A DNA stretch of 37,630 nt from Prochlorococcus sp. AG-363-C20 (lineage in GTDB: Bacteria > Cyanobacteriota > Cyanobacteriia > PCC-6307 > Cyanobiaceae), in assembly GCA_003280295.1 (NCBI GenBank), contig QCFI01000013.1:1-37630 (forward strand), given 5' to 3'. A program made the translations under genes and the position numbers. Positions 6,551 to 18,000 of the stretch are shown here, one piece after another (position 1 is the first letter of the stretch; every line of letters starts with the position of its first letter). Under the pieces are notes generated by a model. That model had not been told where the DNA came from. It did not search any database and saw only the letters and a list, made by a program, of their open reading frames with translations.

Positions 6551-8779
6551 TTATCCAAACTTACCTGCAGTTGAACCGATCACAAAGGCTGCGTATGTTA
6601 TTGCCGTTCCCACAACAAAGTGTGTGACACCAGTTAACCGAGCCTGAACGATCGAAAGGGCTACGGGCTTATCTCTCCAACCAATCAGGTTTGCTATTGG
6701 AGTTCTCTGATGTGCCCAAACAAGAGTTTCAATAAGCTCTTGCCAGTAACCTCTCCAGGAAATCAGGAACATAAATCCTGTTGCCCAGATCAAATGGCCG
6801 AATAGGAATATCCAAGCCCAAACAGAGAGTGAGTTCACACCAAATGGATTATAGCCATTAATTAATTGTGAACTATTTAGCCACAAATAATCTCTAAACC
6901 AACCCATTAGATATGTTCCAGATTCATTGAATTGAGCAACGTTTCCTTGCCAAATAGCAAGGTGTTTCCAATGCCAATAGAACTGAACCCAAGCAATGGT
7001 ATTTACAGCCCAGAAGAGAGCCATATAGGTTGCATCCCAAGCAGAAGAGTCACAAGTACCACCTCTGCCAGGGCCATCGCAAGGATATGCATAGCCAAAA
7101 TCCTTTTTATCAGGAATTAGCTTGGAACCTCTTGCGTCAAGAGCACCTTTAATAAGAATCAATGCTGTGGTATGAACACCTAAAGCAATACCGTGGTGAA
7201 CTAAGAAGTCAGCAGGACCTATTGGAAGGAAATTGCTTGTCGCATCTGATGCGTTGATCATATCCATCCAATAGTGGTTCCCAGGAATTTGCTGAGAAGC
7301 AATTGTTGCTGCACTATTTGCGTTAGCAAGAAGTGCATCGATTCCATAAATTGTTTTTCCACTAAATGCCTGAAGGGCCTGTGCAAAAACTGGTTCGATA
7401 AGAATTTGTTTCTCAGGTGTACCAAAAGCCACACATACATCGTTATGTACGTAAAGACCCAGGGTATGGAAACCTAGGAGCATGCAAACCCAGCTCAAAT
7501 GACTAATGAGTGCTTCTTTAGTACCTAAAACTCTTGCAAGAACATTGTCTTTATTGAGTTCAGGGTCATAGTCACGGACAAAGAAAATTGCACCGTGTGA
7601 GAAGGCTCCACACATCAACAAAATTGCGATGTATTGATGGTGGGTATATAAAGCCGCTTGAGTTGTGTAATCGCTAGCTATATAGGCATATGAGGGCAAA
7701 GCACCCATATGGTGAGCAACTAAGCTGCAAACAGTACCTAGGCAAGCAAGAGCAAGACCTAATTGGAAATGTAGAGAGTTGTTTACTGTCTCGTAAATTC
7801 CATTGTGATTAATACCGAAATGACCTGTATGAGGGTCATTTGGATGATCAGTGTTGTGTCCTTCTGTGATCTCTTTAAGTGTGTGACCTATACCGAATGT
7901 ATTCCGATACATATGGCCACCAATAATCATTACTACACCTAGAGCTAGGTGATGATGTGCAATGTCAGTTAGCCAAAGAGATTGAGTCCCTGGATGCAAT
8001 CCACCCATGAAGGTGTAAATAGCTGTTCCAGCCCCCTGAGAGGTGCCAAATACATGCTCAAGAGAGTCTGGATTGCCAGCATAGGCTCCCCAGTTCCCTG
8101 TAAAGAATGGCGTAAGTCCAGCTGGATGAGGAAGGACTGTAAGCCAGTTATCCCAACCAACGTGTTGACCACGTGATTCAGGTATAGCTACGTGAATTAG
8201 GTGAGCATTCCAGGCGATATTGCTGAAACCAAATAGAACAGCAATGTGATGATTTAGTTGTGCTTCAGCATTTTTGAACCAAGCCAATGAAGGACGGAAC
8301 TTTGGCTGAAGGTGTAACCAACCGGCGAAAAGGAGCCAACAAACCAAGATGTTGATAAAAATCGCACCTTGAAATAGTTGCTCATTTGTGCGCATACCGA
8401 TGGTGTACCACCAATGGTAAAGGCCTGAATAAGCAATGTTTACTGGACCACTTGCGCCAGCTTGGGTCATTGCATCTGTAATGCCTTGACCAAAGTGTGG
8501 GTCCCAAATTGCATGAGCAATTGGACGTACATGCAGTGGGTCAGTAACCCACTGTTCAAAGTTGCCTTGCCAGGCGATATGGAACAGGTTTCCAGCAACC
8601 CAAAGACCAATGATTGCAAGATGACCAAAGTGAGTTGCGAAGATCTTTTGGTAAAGACGCTCCTCGGTCATGCCATCGTGGCTCTCGAAATCGTGAGCCG
8701 TGGCTATGCCGTACCAAATACGGCGGGTTGTTGGGTCCTGTGCCAGACCCTGACTAAACGAAGGGAATTTCGTTGCCAT
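6551..8779 (-). CDS. psaB: Photosystem I P700 chlorophyll a apoprotein A2
   Basis: The 742-residue protein has the expected length and sequence of PsaB, one half of the photosystem I reaction-center heterodimer in the thylakoid. It contains the conserved [18 protein letters not shown] loop, whose two Cys ligate half of the Fx 4Fe-4S cluster shared with PsaA. Many His-containing helices for chlorophyll binding are present (for example [29 protein letters not shown]), and the C-terminus ends in IGSTAGKFG. The start ATG 8777-8779 is 22 bp after the psaA stop, without a strong ribosome site of its own, so translation may depend on psaA. The two genes form one operon closed by the hairpin at 6483-6515. 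Confidence 0.98.
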   Translation of the reverse strand: MATKFPSFSQGLAQDPTTRRIWYGIATAHDFESHDGMTEERLYQKIFATHFGHLAIIGLWVAGNLFHIAWQGNFEQWVTDPLHVRPIAHAIWDPHFGQGITDAMTQAGASGPVNIAYSGLYHWWYTIGMRTNEQLFQGAIFINILVCWLLFAGWLHLQPKFRPSLAWFKNAEAQLNHHIAVLFGFSNIAWNAHLIHVAIPESRGQHVGWDNWLTVLPHPAGLTPFFTGNWGAYAGNPDSLEHVFGTSQGAGTAIYTFMGGLHPGTQSLWLTDIAHHHLALGVVMIIGGHMYRNTFGIGHTLKEITEGHNTDHPNDPHTGHFGINHNGIYETVNNSLHFQLGLALACLGTVCSLVAHHMGALPSYAYIASDYTTQAALYTHHQYIAILLMCGAFSHGAIFFVRDYDPELNKDNVLARVLGTKEALISHLSWVCMLLGFHTLGLYVHNDVCVAFGTPEKQILIEPVFAQALQAFSGKTIYGIDALLANANSAATIASQQIPGNHYWMDMINASDATSNFLPIGPADFLVHHGIALGVHTTALILIKGALDARGSKLIPDKKDFGYAYPCDGPGRGGTCDSSAWDATYMALFWAVNTIAWVQFYWHWKHLAIWQGNVAQFNESGTYLMGWFRDYLWLNSSQLINGYNPFGVNSLSVWAWIFLFGHLIWATGFMFLISWRGYWQELIETLVWAHQRTPIANLIGWRDKPVALSIVQARLTGVTHFVVGTAITYAAFVIGSTAGKFG

Positions 8780-8801
8780 GTGGGAATAAGGTCAGGAGAG
8801 G

Positions 8802-11081
8802 TCAGCCGAGCCCAATGAGGCGGGCATGGAAGAAGGCCCAGGTGGTAACGATTCCACCGAGGAGGAAGTGGGTAACACCCACTGCACGGCCTTGGGTGAT
8901 TGACAGTGCACGAGGTTGGATTGTTGGTGCCAACTTCAGTTTGCTATGAGCCCAAATAATGGATTCAAATAATTCTTGCCAATAACCACGGCCTGTAAAT
9001 AGGAACATCAGGCTGAAAGCCCAGATGAAGTGAGCTCCTAAGAATAGAAGGCTGTAGCCAGCGGTTTCACTGCCATAGCCAGTGAGAACCTGTGAGGATT
9101 GTGCCCATAGGAAATCACGTAGCCATCCATTGATAGTTATGGAGCTTTGTGCAAAATTTCCGCCAGTTAGTCCCCAGACATCGCTTTGCATCTTCCAAGA
9201 GAAGTAGAAGATAACGACTGAAAGGGAGTTGTACATCCAGAAGAGACCTAGGAAAACATGGTCCCAAGATGAAACCTGACATGTACCTCCACGACCAGGT
9301 CCATCACAAGGGAAGCGGAATCCCAGCTTTGCCTTGTCAGGAATTAAACGTGAGCTTCTTGCGTAGAGAACACCCTTTAAAAGGATTAGCAAAGTCACGT
9401 GAATGGTGAATGCATGAACATGGTGGATCATTAGGTCTGCTGTTCCCAAAGGTATTGAGAAAGCATCACTAACACCACCAGGAATTGGGCCAGCTCCAAC
9501 AAGCTCACCTGTTCCTACAGAACCTTTCCAGAGATTTTGAACCCACTGGGCAAGAACTGGCTGTAGTTGGATGGCTGTGTCGCTGAACATATCCGAAGGA
9601 CGGCCCAGAGAACGCATTACATCGTTATGGATATAAAGCCCGAAGCTATGGAAGCCTAGGAACATGCAAACCCAGTTCAGTTGACTGATGATTGCATCGC
9701 GTGCTTTGAGTATTCGATCTAAAACGTTATCTATATGAACTGCAGGATCGTAGTCACGAATCATGGCAATACCGCCATGAGCTGCAGCACCACAAATCAT
9801 TAATCCACCTATCCACATGTGATGGGTGAATAGTCCAAGAACAGTGGGGTGATCTAGTGAAAGATAAGGATATGCAGGAAGTGCATATTGGTGATGAGCT
9901 ACAACAATGCTTCCTGAACCAATCATGGCCAGGTTGATGCTGAGCTGGCCATGCCAACTGTTGCTTAGGAACTCAAAGATTCCTTCGTGGCCTTTAGGGG
10001 CTGGGTAAAGGATTGGATCGCCTTTATGGGCATCCATAATCTCCTTCATCCTGTGGCCCATTCCATGGACGTTGTTACCCCACATGTGGCCACCAAAGAT
10101 GGCAAATACACCCCATGCCAAATGATGGTGTGAGATGTCTGTCATCCAAAGGCTTCCAGTGACTGGGTTTAAACCACCTTTGTTAGTGAGAATATCGCTG
10201 AAGGCCCACCAGTTAAGGGTGAAGAAGTTTTCAACTGTGCGACCACCAAGGCTAGGAAAAATTTGACTAGCTACTTGAGGGTCACAGAGCCTAGTGGAAA
10301 GGTTAGTGATGTCTGCCGCACTTGCAATGGTTACGCCATCAACTACAAGTGGGGAACCAGCATCAATGGCATCCATCATTGCTGCTACGGGTGCACCTAT
10401 ATGAATTAGGTGACCAGCCCAGGCAATTGATCCTAGGCCAAACAGAATAATCTGATGGTGCTGCAGCATGGGCTCAATTTTCTGGAACCACTGCAGCTTT
10501 GGAGCAGCCTTGTGATAGTGGTAGATACCTCCATGGAGCATTAAGCCCGCAAACACAACAGCACCAATGGCTAATGCCATTAATTGTGTCTCGCTGGTGA
10601 TGCCCCAAGATCTCCACATCTGGAAAATACCTGAGGTGATCTGAAGGCCATGGAAACCGGCCCCCACATCACCATTCATCACTTCTTGACCGACAATTGG
10701 CCAGACCACCTGCGCACTTGGTTTCACGTGCGTTGGGTCTGCTAACCAGCCGGAGTAATTAGAAAAGCGAGCGCCATGGAAAAAGGCACCGCTCATCCAG
10801 ATGAAGACAATTGCTAGGTGTCCGAAGTGGGCCGAAAAGATCTTTCGGCTTGTTTCTTCAAGATCACCTATATGGGTGTCAAAGTCGTGAGCGTCAGCGT
10901 GGAGATTCCAAATCCATGTTGTGGTTTTGGGTCCTTTAGCGAGGCTTCTTGACCAGAAACCGGGGTTACCGGCTTTTTCAAGATCGGCTGGGACATGGTC
11001 CCTGTCGACAGGCTGGTTATAAGGAGTCGGGACTCCTGAAGCGTTCACTTTCTCCCCACTTTCTGGTGGGCTAATGGTCAT
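8802..11081 (-). CDS. psaA: Photosystem I P700 chlorophyll a apoprotein A1
   Basis: This 759-residue PsaA forms the reaction center with PsaB. It carries [19 protein letters not shown], the other pair of Fx cluster Cys ligands, and conserved chlorophyll-binding helices such as [17 protein letters not shown] and [20 protein letters not shown]. It is slightly shorter than the usual 750-770 range midpoint, with a variable loop near residues 250-280. The start ATG 11079-11081 has a GAGG about ten bases upstream, which lies inside a small predicted hairpin. psaB follows in the same operon. The leader can form several hairpins and the upstream gap is nearly 1 kb, so control at the leader is plausible. 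Confidence 0.98.
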   Translation of the reverse strand: MTISPPESGEKVNASGVPTPYNQPVDRDHVPADLEKAGNPGFWSRSLAKGPKTTTWIWNLHADAHDFDTHIGDLEETSRKIFSAHFGHLAIVFIWMSGAFFHGARFSNYSGWLADPTHVKPSAQVVWPIVGQEVMNGDVGAGFHGLQITSGIFQMWRSWGITSETQLMALAIGAVVFAGLMLHGGIYHYHKAAPKLQWFQKIEPMLQHHQIILFGLGSIAWAGHLIHIGAPVAAMMDAIDAGSPLVVDGVTIASAADITNLSTRLCDPQVASQIFPSLGGRTVENFFTLNWWAFSDILTNKGGLNPVTGSLWMTDISHHHLAWGVFAIFGGHMWGNNVHGMGHRMKEIMDAHKGDPILYPAPKGHEGIFEFLSNSWHGQLSINLAMIGSGSIVVAHHQYALPAYPYLSLDHPTVLGLFTHHMWIGGLMICGAAAHGGIAMIRDYDPAVHIDNVLDRILKARDAIISQLNWVCMFLGFHSFGLYIHNDVMRSLGRPSDMFSDTAIQLQPVLAQWVQNLWKGSVGTGELVGAGPIPGGVSDAFSIPLGTADLMIHHVHAFTIHVTLLILLKGVLYARSSRLIPDKAKLGFRFPCDGPGRGGTCQVSSWDHVFLGLFWMYNSLSVVIFYFSWKMQSDVWGLTGGNFAQSSITINGWLRDFLWAQSSQVLTGYGSETAGYSLLFLGAHFIWAFSLMFLFTGRGYWQELFESIIWAHSKLKLAPTIQPRALSITQGRAVGVTHFLLGGIVTTWAFFHARLIGLG

Positions 11082-11152
11082 CGAGAGGTTCCTCGAGGTA
11101 TGGGGTCCAGGTGGATGTCCACCTCAAAATCAAGCTAAGAAGCTTGTTTTTT
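11081..11152 (-). promoter_or_regulatory. Structured psaA 5' leader with three successive hairpins
   Basis: Three perfect short stems lie just upstream of psaA. First (distal): CAAGCT (11131-11136) / AGCTTG (11141-11146), with a T-run on each strand (TTTTTT after it on plus, ATTTTG on minus). Second: AGGTGG (11109-11114) / CCACCT (11119-11124), 4-base loop. Third: TCGAG (11081-11085) / CTCGA (11092-11096), whose arms hold part of the ribosome site and the A of the psaA start codon. The arrangement could act as an attenuator plus a translation-blocking hairpin; this is inference from the sequence only. Confidence 0.4.
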
Positions 11153-12040
11153 GCCACGAAGTCATTACTACAAAATTAGTAGATTTGACTTGTGGATTGA
11201 GTGTCAGCAAAGGAAAAGACCTTGGCCATCACTTGTTAAAGGGTTCCCTTGTTGGGGTCCGCATCCAGAAAGCTTAGAACCGCGAGCCTGTTAGTACCTA
11301 GGCACGTAACAAATGTTCTATCCCGATCAACCCTATTTGCTTTTTTTTGCCTGAAAAAGGTCCCTGGTGTCCAGCAATTGGGAAAGCAAGTGATCCTTTT
11401 AGCCTTTTCAGAGAATTCTTTGAAAAGTTCAATCTTTACAAATGTAATGAACTTCTCCCTTTATTTTAGACTGTTATTTATATCCGTCTCAACTTCATAA
11501 AGGAATAAATAAATTCAGAATAATCATCCCTTGACCTAGTATTTATTTCCTTTAAGTATTATTCCCATCATATGAATTTACTATAAATTTGATAGAGCCA
11601 GGAGGTCTCTGTTCAAAATAAACTTTCTCCTATTTTTTAATAAATCTAGTTTCTATAAGCTTATCTTAAACATATTGCATAAATTGTTTGTCAAAAATAT
11701 AGCAATTGAAGTTACTTTTTTAAGCTTGAGCTTATGAAGTTGCCTTTTTTTTAGTAAAGCAATTAAGTTTTTAATTGTACTTAAAAATTAGACTCTGATC
11801 ATGGGACTTTAAATTTTTAGCCCAGTTTCTTGATGATAGCGTGAAAAAAATAACCTGCATTTTTCAAGTAATGCTCTAATTGATCCCTATGTTACAGATA
11901 GCGGAATTCATCTTGCTTTCAATTTCAAACGAAGATCCTCGATTGATATTTTTAGAATGCTTTAAGTTTTTCTTTTTCTTTTAATAGCTTTAGGTCTTAG
12001 CTTTCAATACAATTTGTATTTGATGTATTTTCCTCATTAA
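11153..12040. other. Long AT-rich region between psaA and the cobalamin gene
   Basis: About 890 bp without a convincing gene. It must contain the psaA promoter (minus strand) and any promoter of the CbiG-CobJ gene (plus strand), but no unambiguous -35/-10 pair was found. A 12-base inverted repeat AAGGGTTCCCTT lies at 11239-11250. Plus-strand frames at 11074-11277 and 11249-11500 were judged spurious. A small RNA could lie here, but none was recognised. Confidence 0.4.
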
Positions 12041-12049
12041 AGAACTCTT

Positions 12050-13891
12050 CTGACTATTACTTCTCCCTCATCTAATGCAACGAGAATTGCTCTGGGACTT
12101 TCTATTGGCTCCTGGGCATTACTTAAAAGGCTGCAAAAGCTGAAATATGTTGATGCTCTTGCGCTGACGCCTAGAGCTGCTTCTAATTTGAATTCCCCGC
12201 CAAAAGATTTGTTGATTGCTTCTGCGGTTGAAATACTTCGACTAAATTGGTATTCAGGTGGGCTTTTGATTGTCGTAGGTGCAATTGGAGCAGTAACTCG
12301 TCTTATAGCGCCTTTACTCAATAACAAAGAAGATGATCCGGCTGTAATTGTTTGTGATGAGAGAGGAATGAATTTTGTACCTCTTTTAGGGGGACACAAG
12401 GCTGGCGCTGAAGATTGGGCTTTCCAACTGGCTGAGGAACTAGGGGGTAATGTTGTACTTACTGGTCATACAAGAAACCAAGATTTTCTTCCATTAGATA
12501 GTTTTGGAGAATCTTGGGGGTGGAAAAGGTCAGGCAACTCTTCTCAATGGCATCAGTTAATGGTGCATCAAGCCAATGGAGGTTTGGTACAGATTGAACA
12601 AACTACAGGTACTGACTGGTGGAGAACTTCTAAAGGAGCTGAAAAGTCTTTAGCAGGAGCTAAAAGCAATAGTTCGCAAGAAGTGAAAAGTCTGAATATT
12701 GGATCTAAGGCTATGAGCTCTTGCTGTTGGCATCCAGCAACTCTTTGGATTGGTATTGGATGTGTGCGAAACACAACCCAAAAACTTATTGAGCGTTCCT
12801 TGCAAGAGGTCTTTCTTCAATCTGGTTTAGCTCAAGAGGCGGTAGCTGGTCTTGCAAGTATTGACATTAAAGCTGATGAATTAGCTTTTCTCTCTCTTTC
12901 GAAGCAAAAAGGATGGCCCATACGCTTTTTTGCTGCTGACAAGCTCTTACAAGTTTCTGTGCCAACTCCTTCAAAAGAGGTTGAATCACACATTGGAATC
13001 CCTTCGGTCGCAGAAGCAGCTGCGCTTTTGGCAGCTGGAAAATCTGGAGTATTACAAATGAAAAAACAGATTTTTCATTCCAGAAAAGATGAAGAAGGTG
13101 CTGTGACAATAGCAATTGCAGAAGCTATCCAACCTTTTGCTCCAGCGCTTGGGGAACTTCATTTGATTGGAAGTGGACCAGGTGAATTGTCTTACTTGAC
13201 TCATGACGCACGTGCTGCACTTGCTAGAAGTACTGTCTGGATTGGATATGGTCGATATCTAGATTTGTTAGAGCCCCTGCGGCGCAGTGATCAAGTCAGA
13301 ATAGATGGACAGTTAACTTTTGAAATTGATCGTTGTAAGCAGGCTTTTGGTTTAGCTAAAGAAGGTATTCGTGTCGCGCTTATTTCTTCTGGGGAGAGCG
13401 GCATTTATGGGATGGCTGGCTTGGCTTTAGAAATTTGGTTAGAAGAACCCACAATCTCGCGTCCTACTTTCAATATTCATCCTGGTATCTCCTCTATGCA
13501 AATTGCAGCTGCTCGTCTTGGCGCACCGCTTATGAATGATTTTTGTACGATAAGCCTTAGCGATCGATTGACTCCCTGGTCAAAAATTAAAGAACGTATT
13601 ACGGGAGCTGCAATTGGAGATTTTGTTATTGCAATTTTCAATCCGAGATCACGGGATCGTGACTGGCAACTTGAAAGTGCAATTAAAATAGTAAGGAAAT
13701 ATAGGTCAGCTAATACGCCAATAGCTTTAGCTAGACAAATTGGGAGGATTGAGGAAAAAATAGAGCTATTTTCTCTTGACAATTGTCCTGTAAATCAGGT
13801 TGATATGCTTACTTTGGTATTGATTGGAAATAGTCAAAGTCTTTTAAAAGATGGATGGTTTGTTACCCCACGTGGCTATAAAAGTATTTAA
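12050..13891 (+). CDS. CbiG-CobJ fusion: cobalamin biosynthesis protein CbiG / precorrin-3B C17-methyltransferase
   Basis: The N-terminal part is CbiG-like (GAIGAVTRLIAPLL, VPLLGGHKAGAEDWA, then the CbiG C-terminal domain with WIGIGCVRNT and SIDIKADE). From about residue 325 of the part counted from TTG 12188, the CobJ/CbiH methyltransferase begins (LIGSGPGELSYLT) and continues through SGESGIYGMAGLA and NPRSRDRDW to the end. These act in corrin ring contraction: CbiG opens the lactone ring and CobJ adds the C17 methyl. Picocyanobacteria make a cobalamin-type cofactor. The first ATG/GTG/TTG is TTG 12188, but coding-looking sequence (RIALGLSIGSWALLKRLQ, DALALTPRA) extends back to the TAA at 12038-12040. 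The start given (CTG 12050) is a guess; ATT 12056 is another option. Confidence 0.85.
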   Translation: MTITSPSSNATRIALGLSIGSWALLKRLQKLKYVDALALTPRAASNLNSPPKDLLIASAVEILRLNWYSGGLLIVVGAIGAVTRLIAPLLNNKEDDPAVIVCDERGMNFVPLLGGHKAGAEDWAFQLAEELGGNVVLTGHTRNQDFLPLDSFGESWGWKRSGNSSQWHQLMVHQANGGLVQIEQTTGTDWWRTSKGAEKSLAGAKSNSSQEVKSLNIGSKAMSSCCWHPATLWIGIGCVRNTTQKLIERSLQEVFLQSGLAQEAVAGLASIDIKADELAFLSLSKQKGWPIRFFAADKLLQVSVPTPSKEVESHIGIPSVAEAAALLAAGKSGVLQMKKQIFHSRKDEEGAVTIAIAEAIQPFAPALGELHLIGSGPGELSYLTHDARAALARSTVWIGYGRYLDLLEPLRRSDQVRIDGQLTFEIDRCKQAFGLAKEGIRVALISSGESGIYGMAGLALEIWLEEPTISRPTFNIHPGISSMQIAAARLGAPLMNDFCTISLSDRLTPWSKIKERITGAAIGDFVIAIFNPRSRDRDWQLESAIKIVRKYRSANTPIALARQIGRIEEKIELFSLDNCPVNQVDMLTLVLIGNSQSLLKDGWFVTPRGYKSI

Positions 13892-13901
13892 ATTTTTCGA
13901 A

Positions 13902-13975
13902 TCGGGATGACAGGATTCGAACCTGCGGCCCCTTCGTCCCGAACGAAGTGCGCTACCAAGCTGCGCTACATCCCG
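13902..13975 (-). tRNA. tRNA-Pro (anticodon CGG)
   Basis: On the minus strand the 74 bases fold as a full cloverleaf: acceptor CGGGATG / CATCCCG with discriminator A, D stem GCGC / GCGC, anticodon stem CTTCG / CGAAG around loop TTCGGGA, and T stem GCAGG / CCTGT with loop TTCGAAT. The anticodon is CGG, reading the rare proline codon CCG. The 3' CCA is not encoded. It lies between the convergent-facing cobalamin gene and lipA, on the opposite strand to both. Confidence 0.97.
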
Positions 13976-14054
13976 TAGATTCAATTTTAGAAGGCTCTGT
14001 ATAAATAAATTGATTTATTTGCAGGGTTTCTAGAGTTATTTTAGAAGAAAAGCT

Positions 14055-14924
14055 TTGCTTAAACCTACTTGGCTACGTGTGAAGGCTCCTCAGCCAGAGC
14101 GCATTGGAGCAGTAGCTGATTTGCTACTTGATTTAAAGCTAAATACAGTTTGTCAGGAGGCGAGCTGTCCAAATATTGGTGAATGCTTTGCAGGAGGAAC
14201 AGCCACCTTCCTCATAATGGGTCCTGGTTGTACCCGAGCATGTCCTTATTGCGATATTGATTTTGATCAGACTATTAGGGGATTAGATGCAACTGAGCCT
14301 TACCGACTTGGAGAAGCAGTTGCGCGTCTTGGTCTTAACCATGTTGTGATCACTTCTGTTACACGGGATGATTTAGTTGATGGAGGTGCTAGTCAATTTG
14401 TTGCTTGTATTGACCAAGTTCGCAAGCGTTCATCTAATACCACAATTGAATTGCTGATTCCAGATTTTTGTGGAAATTGGTCTGCTTTAAGCACTGTTAT
14501 GGATGCATCCCCAAATGTGCTCAATCACAATATAGAAACTGTTCCCCGCCTCTTTCCTAGGGTTCGCCCAAAGGGGATCTATTCACGATCCTTAGAGCTT
14601 TTAAAACGCGTAAGCGAGGGATGGCCGAAAACCTATACAAAGTCAGGCTTAATGGTTGGTCTTGGTGAAACAGATGCAGAAGTTATTCAAGTTATCTCAG
14701 AATTACGTAAGAATGAAGTTGATATAGTAACTATTGGTCAGTATCTTTCGCCTAGCGATAGGCATTTATCTGTTAAAAGATTTGTCACTCCAGATCAATT
14801 TGATTTTTTTCGACATTATGGAGAAAAAGAACTTGGCTTTCTTCAGGTAATTAGTTCACCTTTAACAAGAAGTAGTTATCATGCTGGTGAAGTTCGTAAA
14901 TTGATAGCAAATCACCCTCGATAA
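14055..14924 (+). CDS. lipA: Lipoyl synthase (radical SAM)
   Basis: LipA inserts two sulfurs into octanoyl groups bound to lipoyl domains of dehydrogenase complexes and the glycine cleavage H protein. Both iron-sulfur motifs are present: the auxiliary-cluster CxxxxCxxxxxC (Cys33, Cys38, Cys44 in [14 protein letters not shown]) and the radical SAM CxxxCxxC (Cys59, Cys63, Cys66 in CTRACPYC). Further LipA signatures are [18 protein letters not shown] and [10 protein letters not shown]. The 289-residue length is normal. The start is TTG 14055, with an AGAAGAAA purine stretch just upstream; no ATG is available nearby. Cyanobacteria often carry two LipA paralogues, and which one this is cannot be decided here. 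Confidence 0.95.
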   Translation: MLKPTWLRVKAPQPERIGAVADLLLDLKLNTVCQEASCPNIGECFAGGTATFLIMGPGCTRACPYCDIDFDQTIRGLDATEPYRLGEAVARLGLNHVVITSVTRDDLVDGGASQFVACIDQVRKRSSNTTIELLIPDFCGNWSALSTVMDASPNVLNHNIETVPRLFPRVRPKGIYSRSLELLKRVSEGWPKTYTKSGLMVGLGETDAEVIQVISELRKNEVDIVTIGQYLSPSDRHLSVKRFVTPDQFDFFRHYGEKELGFLQVISSPLTRSSYHAGEVRKLIANHPR

Positions 14925-14961
14925 GTTTAAAATTATAATTTATTTAGGCTAGCTAAATTTG

Positions 14962-14979
14962 CTCCTAAGATCTTAGGAG
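14962..14979. terminator. Palindrome between convergent lipA and glutamate synthase genes
   Basis: CTCCTAAGATCTTAGGAG is a perfect 18-bp palindrome that can fold as a 7-bp stem with a GATC loop. It lies between two convergent genes, where a shared terminator is expected, but it lacks a good T-run on either strand. Confidence 0.4.
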
Positions 14980-15050
14980 TTGCTACTGCTAACAATGTTT
15001 TGCTTTAACAGTCAAATTTTACCCCTAATTAATTATTACTAAGCTTACTT

Positions 15051-18000
15051 TTAGGAGCTTTCTATACCTAATTTGACTCTCTCACTCGGAGGGATAAGTA
15101 TCTTGAATCTTTGTCTCCATGTGAACCAATCTGAAATGATTGCTTCAGCTTTTTTACTTCCCGTTTGTTGAAAATGTAATTCAATTAGTGGCTTTATAAT
15201 TCTCTCTTGTGATTCATTAGATAAGTTATGAATATCTACAATATCTTGGTTGATTCGATCAGTTACTTTGTTTTCTTCATCCAGTAAAAATGTTACGCCA
15301 CCTGTCATTCCTGCTCCGACATTTCGACCAGTTGAACCCAATACAACTATTGCTCCCCCAGTCATGTATTCGCAACAGTGATCACCTGCACCTTCTATAA
15401 CAGCTTTTGCTCCACTATTACGAACGGCAAAACGTTCACCAGCTTTTCCAAGTGCAAAAAGTTCGCCACCAGTAGCTCCATATAGGCATGTATTGCCAAG
15501 AATTACTTGATCACCCTTGCTTTTATTAGTTAATGGAGGAATAACAGTGATTCGACCTCCGTTGATTCCTTTGCCGACATAATCATTAGCTTCACCAACT
15601 AAAAGAATATTCATTCCTTGAATAACAAAAGCACCAAAACTTTGTCCAGCTACACCTTCAAATTGGAGATCAATTTGACCATTAAAACCTTTATTTCCAT
15701 GTAACTCTGCTATCTCACCAGAAATCCGGGCACATACACTTCGGTCAGTATTGAAAATCTTCATTTTTCTAGCAACTTTCCTATGGTTATTTATTGCATT
15801 AATGAACTCAACATCATTCAGGAGTTCATTTTCAAGAACTTCTCCATTTTCATGAGCATTGTTGTTATGAGATAGCCATTGTCTGTCTGCTGTTCCTTTT
15901 GTGGATTTAAGGAGGCTAGACAGATCAACTTTATTAGTTTTTGCCAATTTGACTTTTCTTGGCTCTAGAAACTCTGTACGCCCAATGAGTTCTTCTAGAC
16001 GAGTTACGCCCAGGATGCTCATGATTTGTCTTACCTCTTCGGCTACGAAAAGGAAAAAGTTGACGACATGTTCTGGAAGGCCTGGGAAACGTTTTCGTAA
16101 AGCTTCTTGTTGCGTAGCTACGCCTACAGGACATTTGTTGGTATGACAAACGCGAGCCATGATGCATCCTTCCGCAATCATCGCAACTGAGCCAAATCCA
16201 TATTCTTCTGCGCCTAGTAAGGCTGCCATAACAACGTCCCAGCCAGTTTTCAATCCACCATCGGCTCTAAGTAAAACCCTATTTCGTAAGCCGGTTTCAA
16301 GTAGTGATCGATGCACTTCGCTTAGTCCTAATTCCCAAGGTCCACCAGCATGTTTAATTGAACTGAGAGGAGAGGCGCCGGTCCCACCATCATGGCCAGA
16401 GACTTGAATCACATCAGCATTTGCTTTTGCTACTCCAGCTGCAATGGTTCCGATACCAATTTCAGCTACTAGCTTTACACTGACTTTTGCTGATGGATGG
16501 ACTTGATGTAAGTCATGAATTAATTGGGCTAAATCTTCAATTGAATAAATATCATGATGTGGTGGAGGTGAAATCAGAGCTACTCCTGCCTTGCTATTGC
16601 GTAATTTTGCAATATATTTATCAACCTTTGGCCCTGGTAGTTGTCCTCCCTCTCCAGGTTTTGCCCCTTGGGCAACTTTTATCTCAAGTTGTTTGCCACT
16701 CCTTAAGTATTCAGGAGTAACACCAAAGCGACCAGATGCAATTTGTTTAATAGCTGAGCAAGCAGTATCTCCATTTTTAAGACCTTTAATTGTAGGTAGA
16801 GTCGCAGAGCGGCCTTCCACATCCACATCTTCAAGAACCTTAAAACGTGCAGGATCTTCACCTCCTTCGCCACTATTGCTTTTCCCGCCAATTCGATTCA
16901 TTGCTATAGCGAGTACTTCATGAGCTTCCCTTGATAATGCACCAAGACTCATTCCACCAGTGCAAAAGCGTTTGCAAATACTTTCTACACTTTCAATTTG
17001 ATCTAATGGAATTGGAGTTAATACAGTACGAAAGGTGAGTAAATCTCGTAGTGAAGTTGAAGGTCTGTTTTTGAGAAGAGTTTGGTAGGTATTGAAGTGG
17101 TCGTAGCCAGAACCAGCCTTGACAGCTTTATGGAGAGCTTTAGACATCTCAGGGTTGTTGAGATGAAACTCACCACCATGTCTATATTGGACAAAGCCCA
17201 TAAATTCAAGCTTTGTACTATCGAGTTCTGGGAATGCTTTGGTATGGAAGCTTAATGTCTCATTGGCTAATTCTTTGAGACTTAATCCTGCCACTCTGCT
17301 AGTAGTTCCTTTGAAAGCTATATCTATGAGGTCAGCTCCAATTCCAATGGCTTCAAAAATTTGAGCTCCGTGATAACTGGCGAGTAAAGAGATCCCAATT
17401 TTGGAAAGAATTTTGCGAACTCCATCTTCTAAACCTTTTTTTAAGTTGGCTTGTGCTTGATCAATTTGTAAGTGTTTGAGCTTTCCTGTTTCTATTTTCT
17501 TTTGAGTTCGGGGATGTTTCCACCAATGTCGAGTGGTTTCCCAAGTTAGCCACGGACAAACTGCACTGGCTCCAAAACCGATGAGGCAAGCCACATGATG
17601 TGTGCTCCAACATTGCGCTGTATCTACAACTAGTGAGGCATCAAGTCGAAGTCCTTTATTCAGCAAGTGGTGATGAACTGCTCCTACTGCTAATAGGGGA
17701 GGAATATAGGTTTTGTATGCATTAACACCGCGGTCAGAAAGGATGAGGATTTGGCAACCCTGACAAATAGCATTCTCTGCTTCTAGGCATAGTTCTTTTA
17801 TTTGCCCTTCTAGATCTAAGGGACCATCTAAAACTGGCACTAATGTCGAAAGAGTAGCTGTCAGTAAATTTTGTTGTTGACTTAGGTTTTGAAGTTCAGC
17901 GTCATTAAGAATGGGAGTTTTGAGATGAATGACTGAAGCTGCTCTTGCATTAGGTAGTAAGGGTGATCCTCTCTTGCCTAAATGCATCTCTAAGCTCATG

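Noticed and set aside
8462-8818. 118-codon plus-strand frame over the psaA-psaB junction
   Set aside because: It is antisense to two highly conserved genes and its product looks like an out-of-frame translation (Cys/Trp-rich, no family).
11074-11500. Two overlapping plus-strand frames upstream of psaA
   Set aside because: No ribosome site, no recognisable protein features, and one overlaps the psaA start; base composition gives frames of this length by chance.
11598-11606. Perfect AGGAGGT ribosome-site sequence
   Set aside because: No ATG, GTG or TTG lies at suitable distance with an open frame behind it.
12037-12399. 120-codon minus-strand frame opposite the CbiG N-terminus
   Set aside because: The plus strand here has clear CbiG-like sequence; the minus frame is a shadow.
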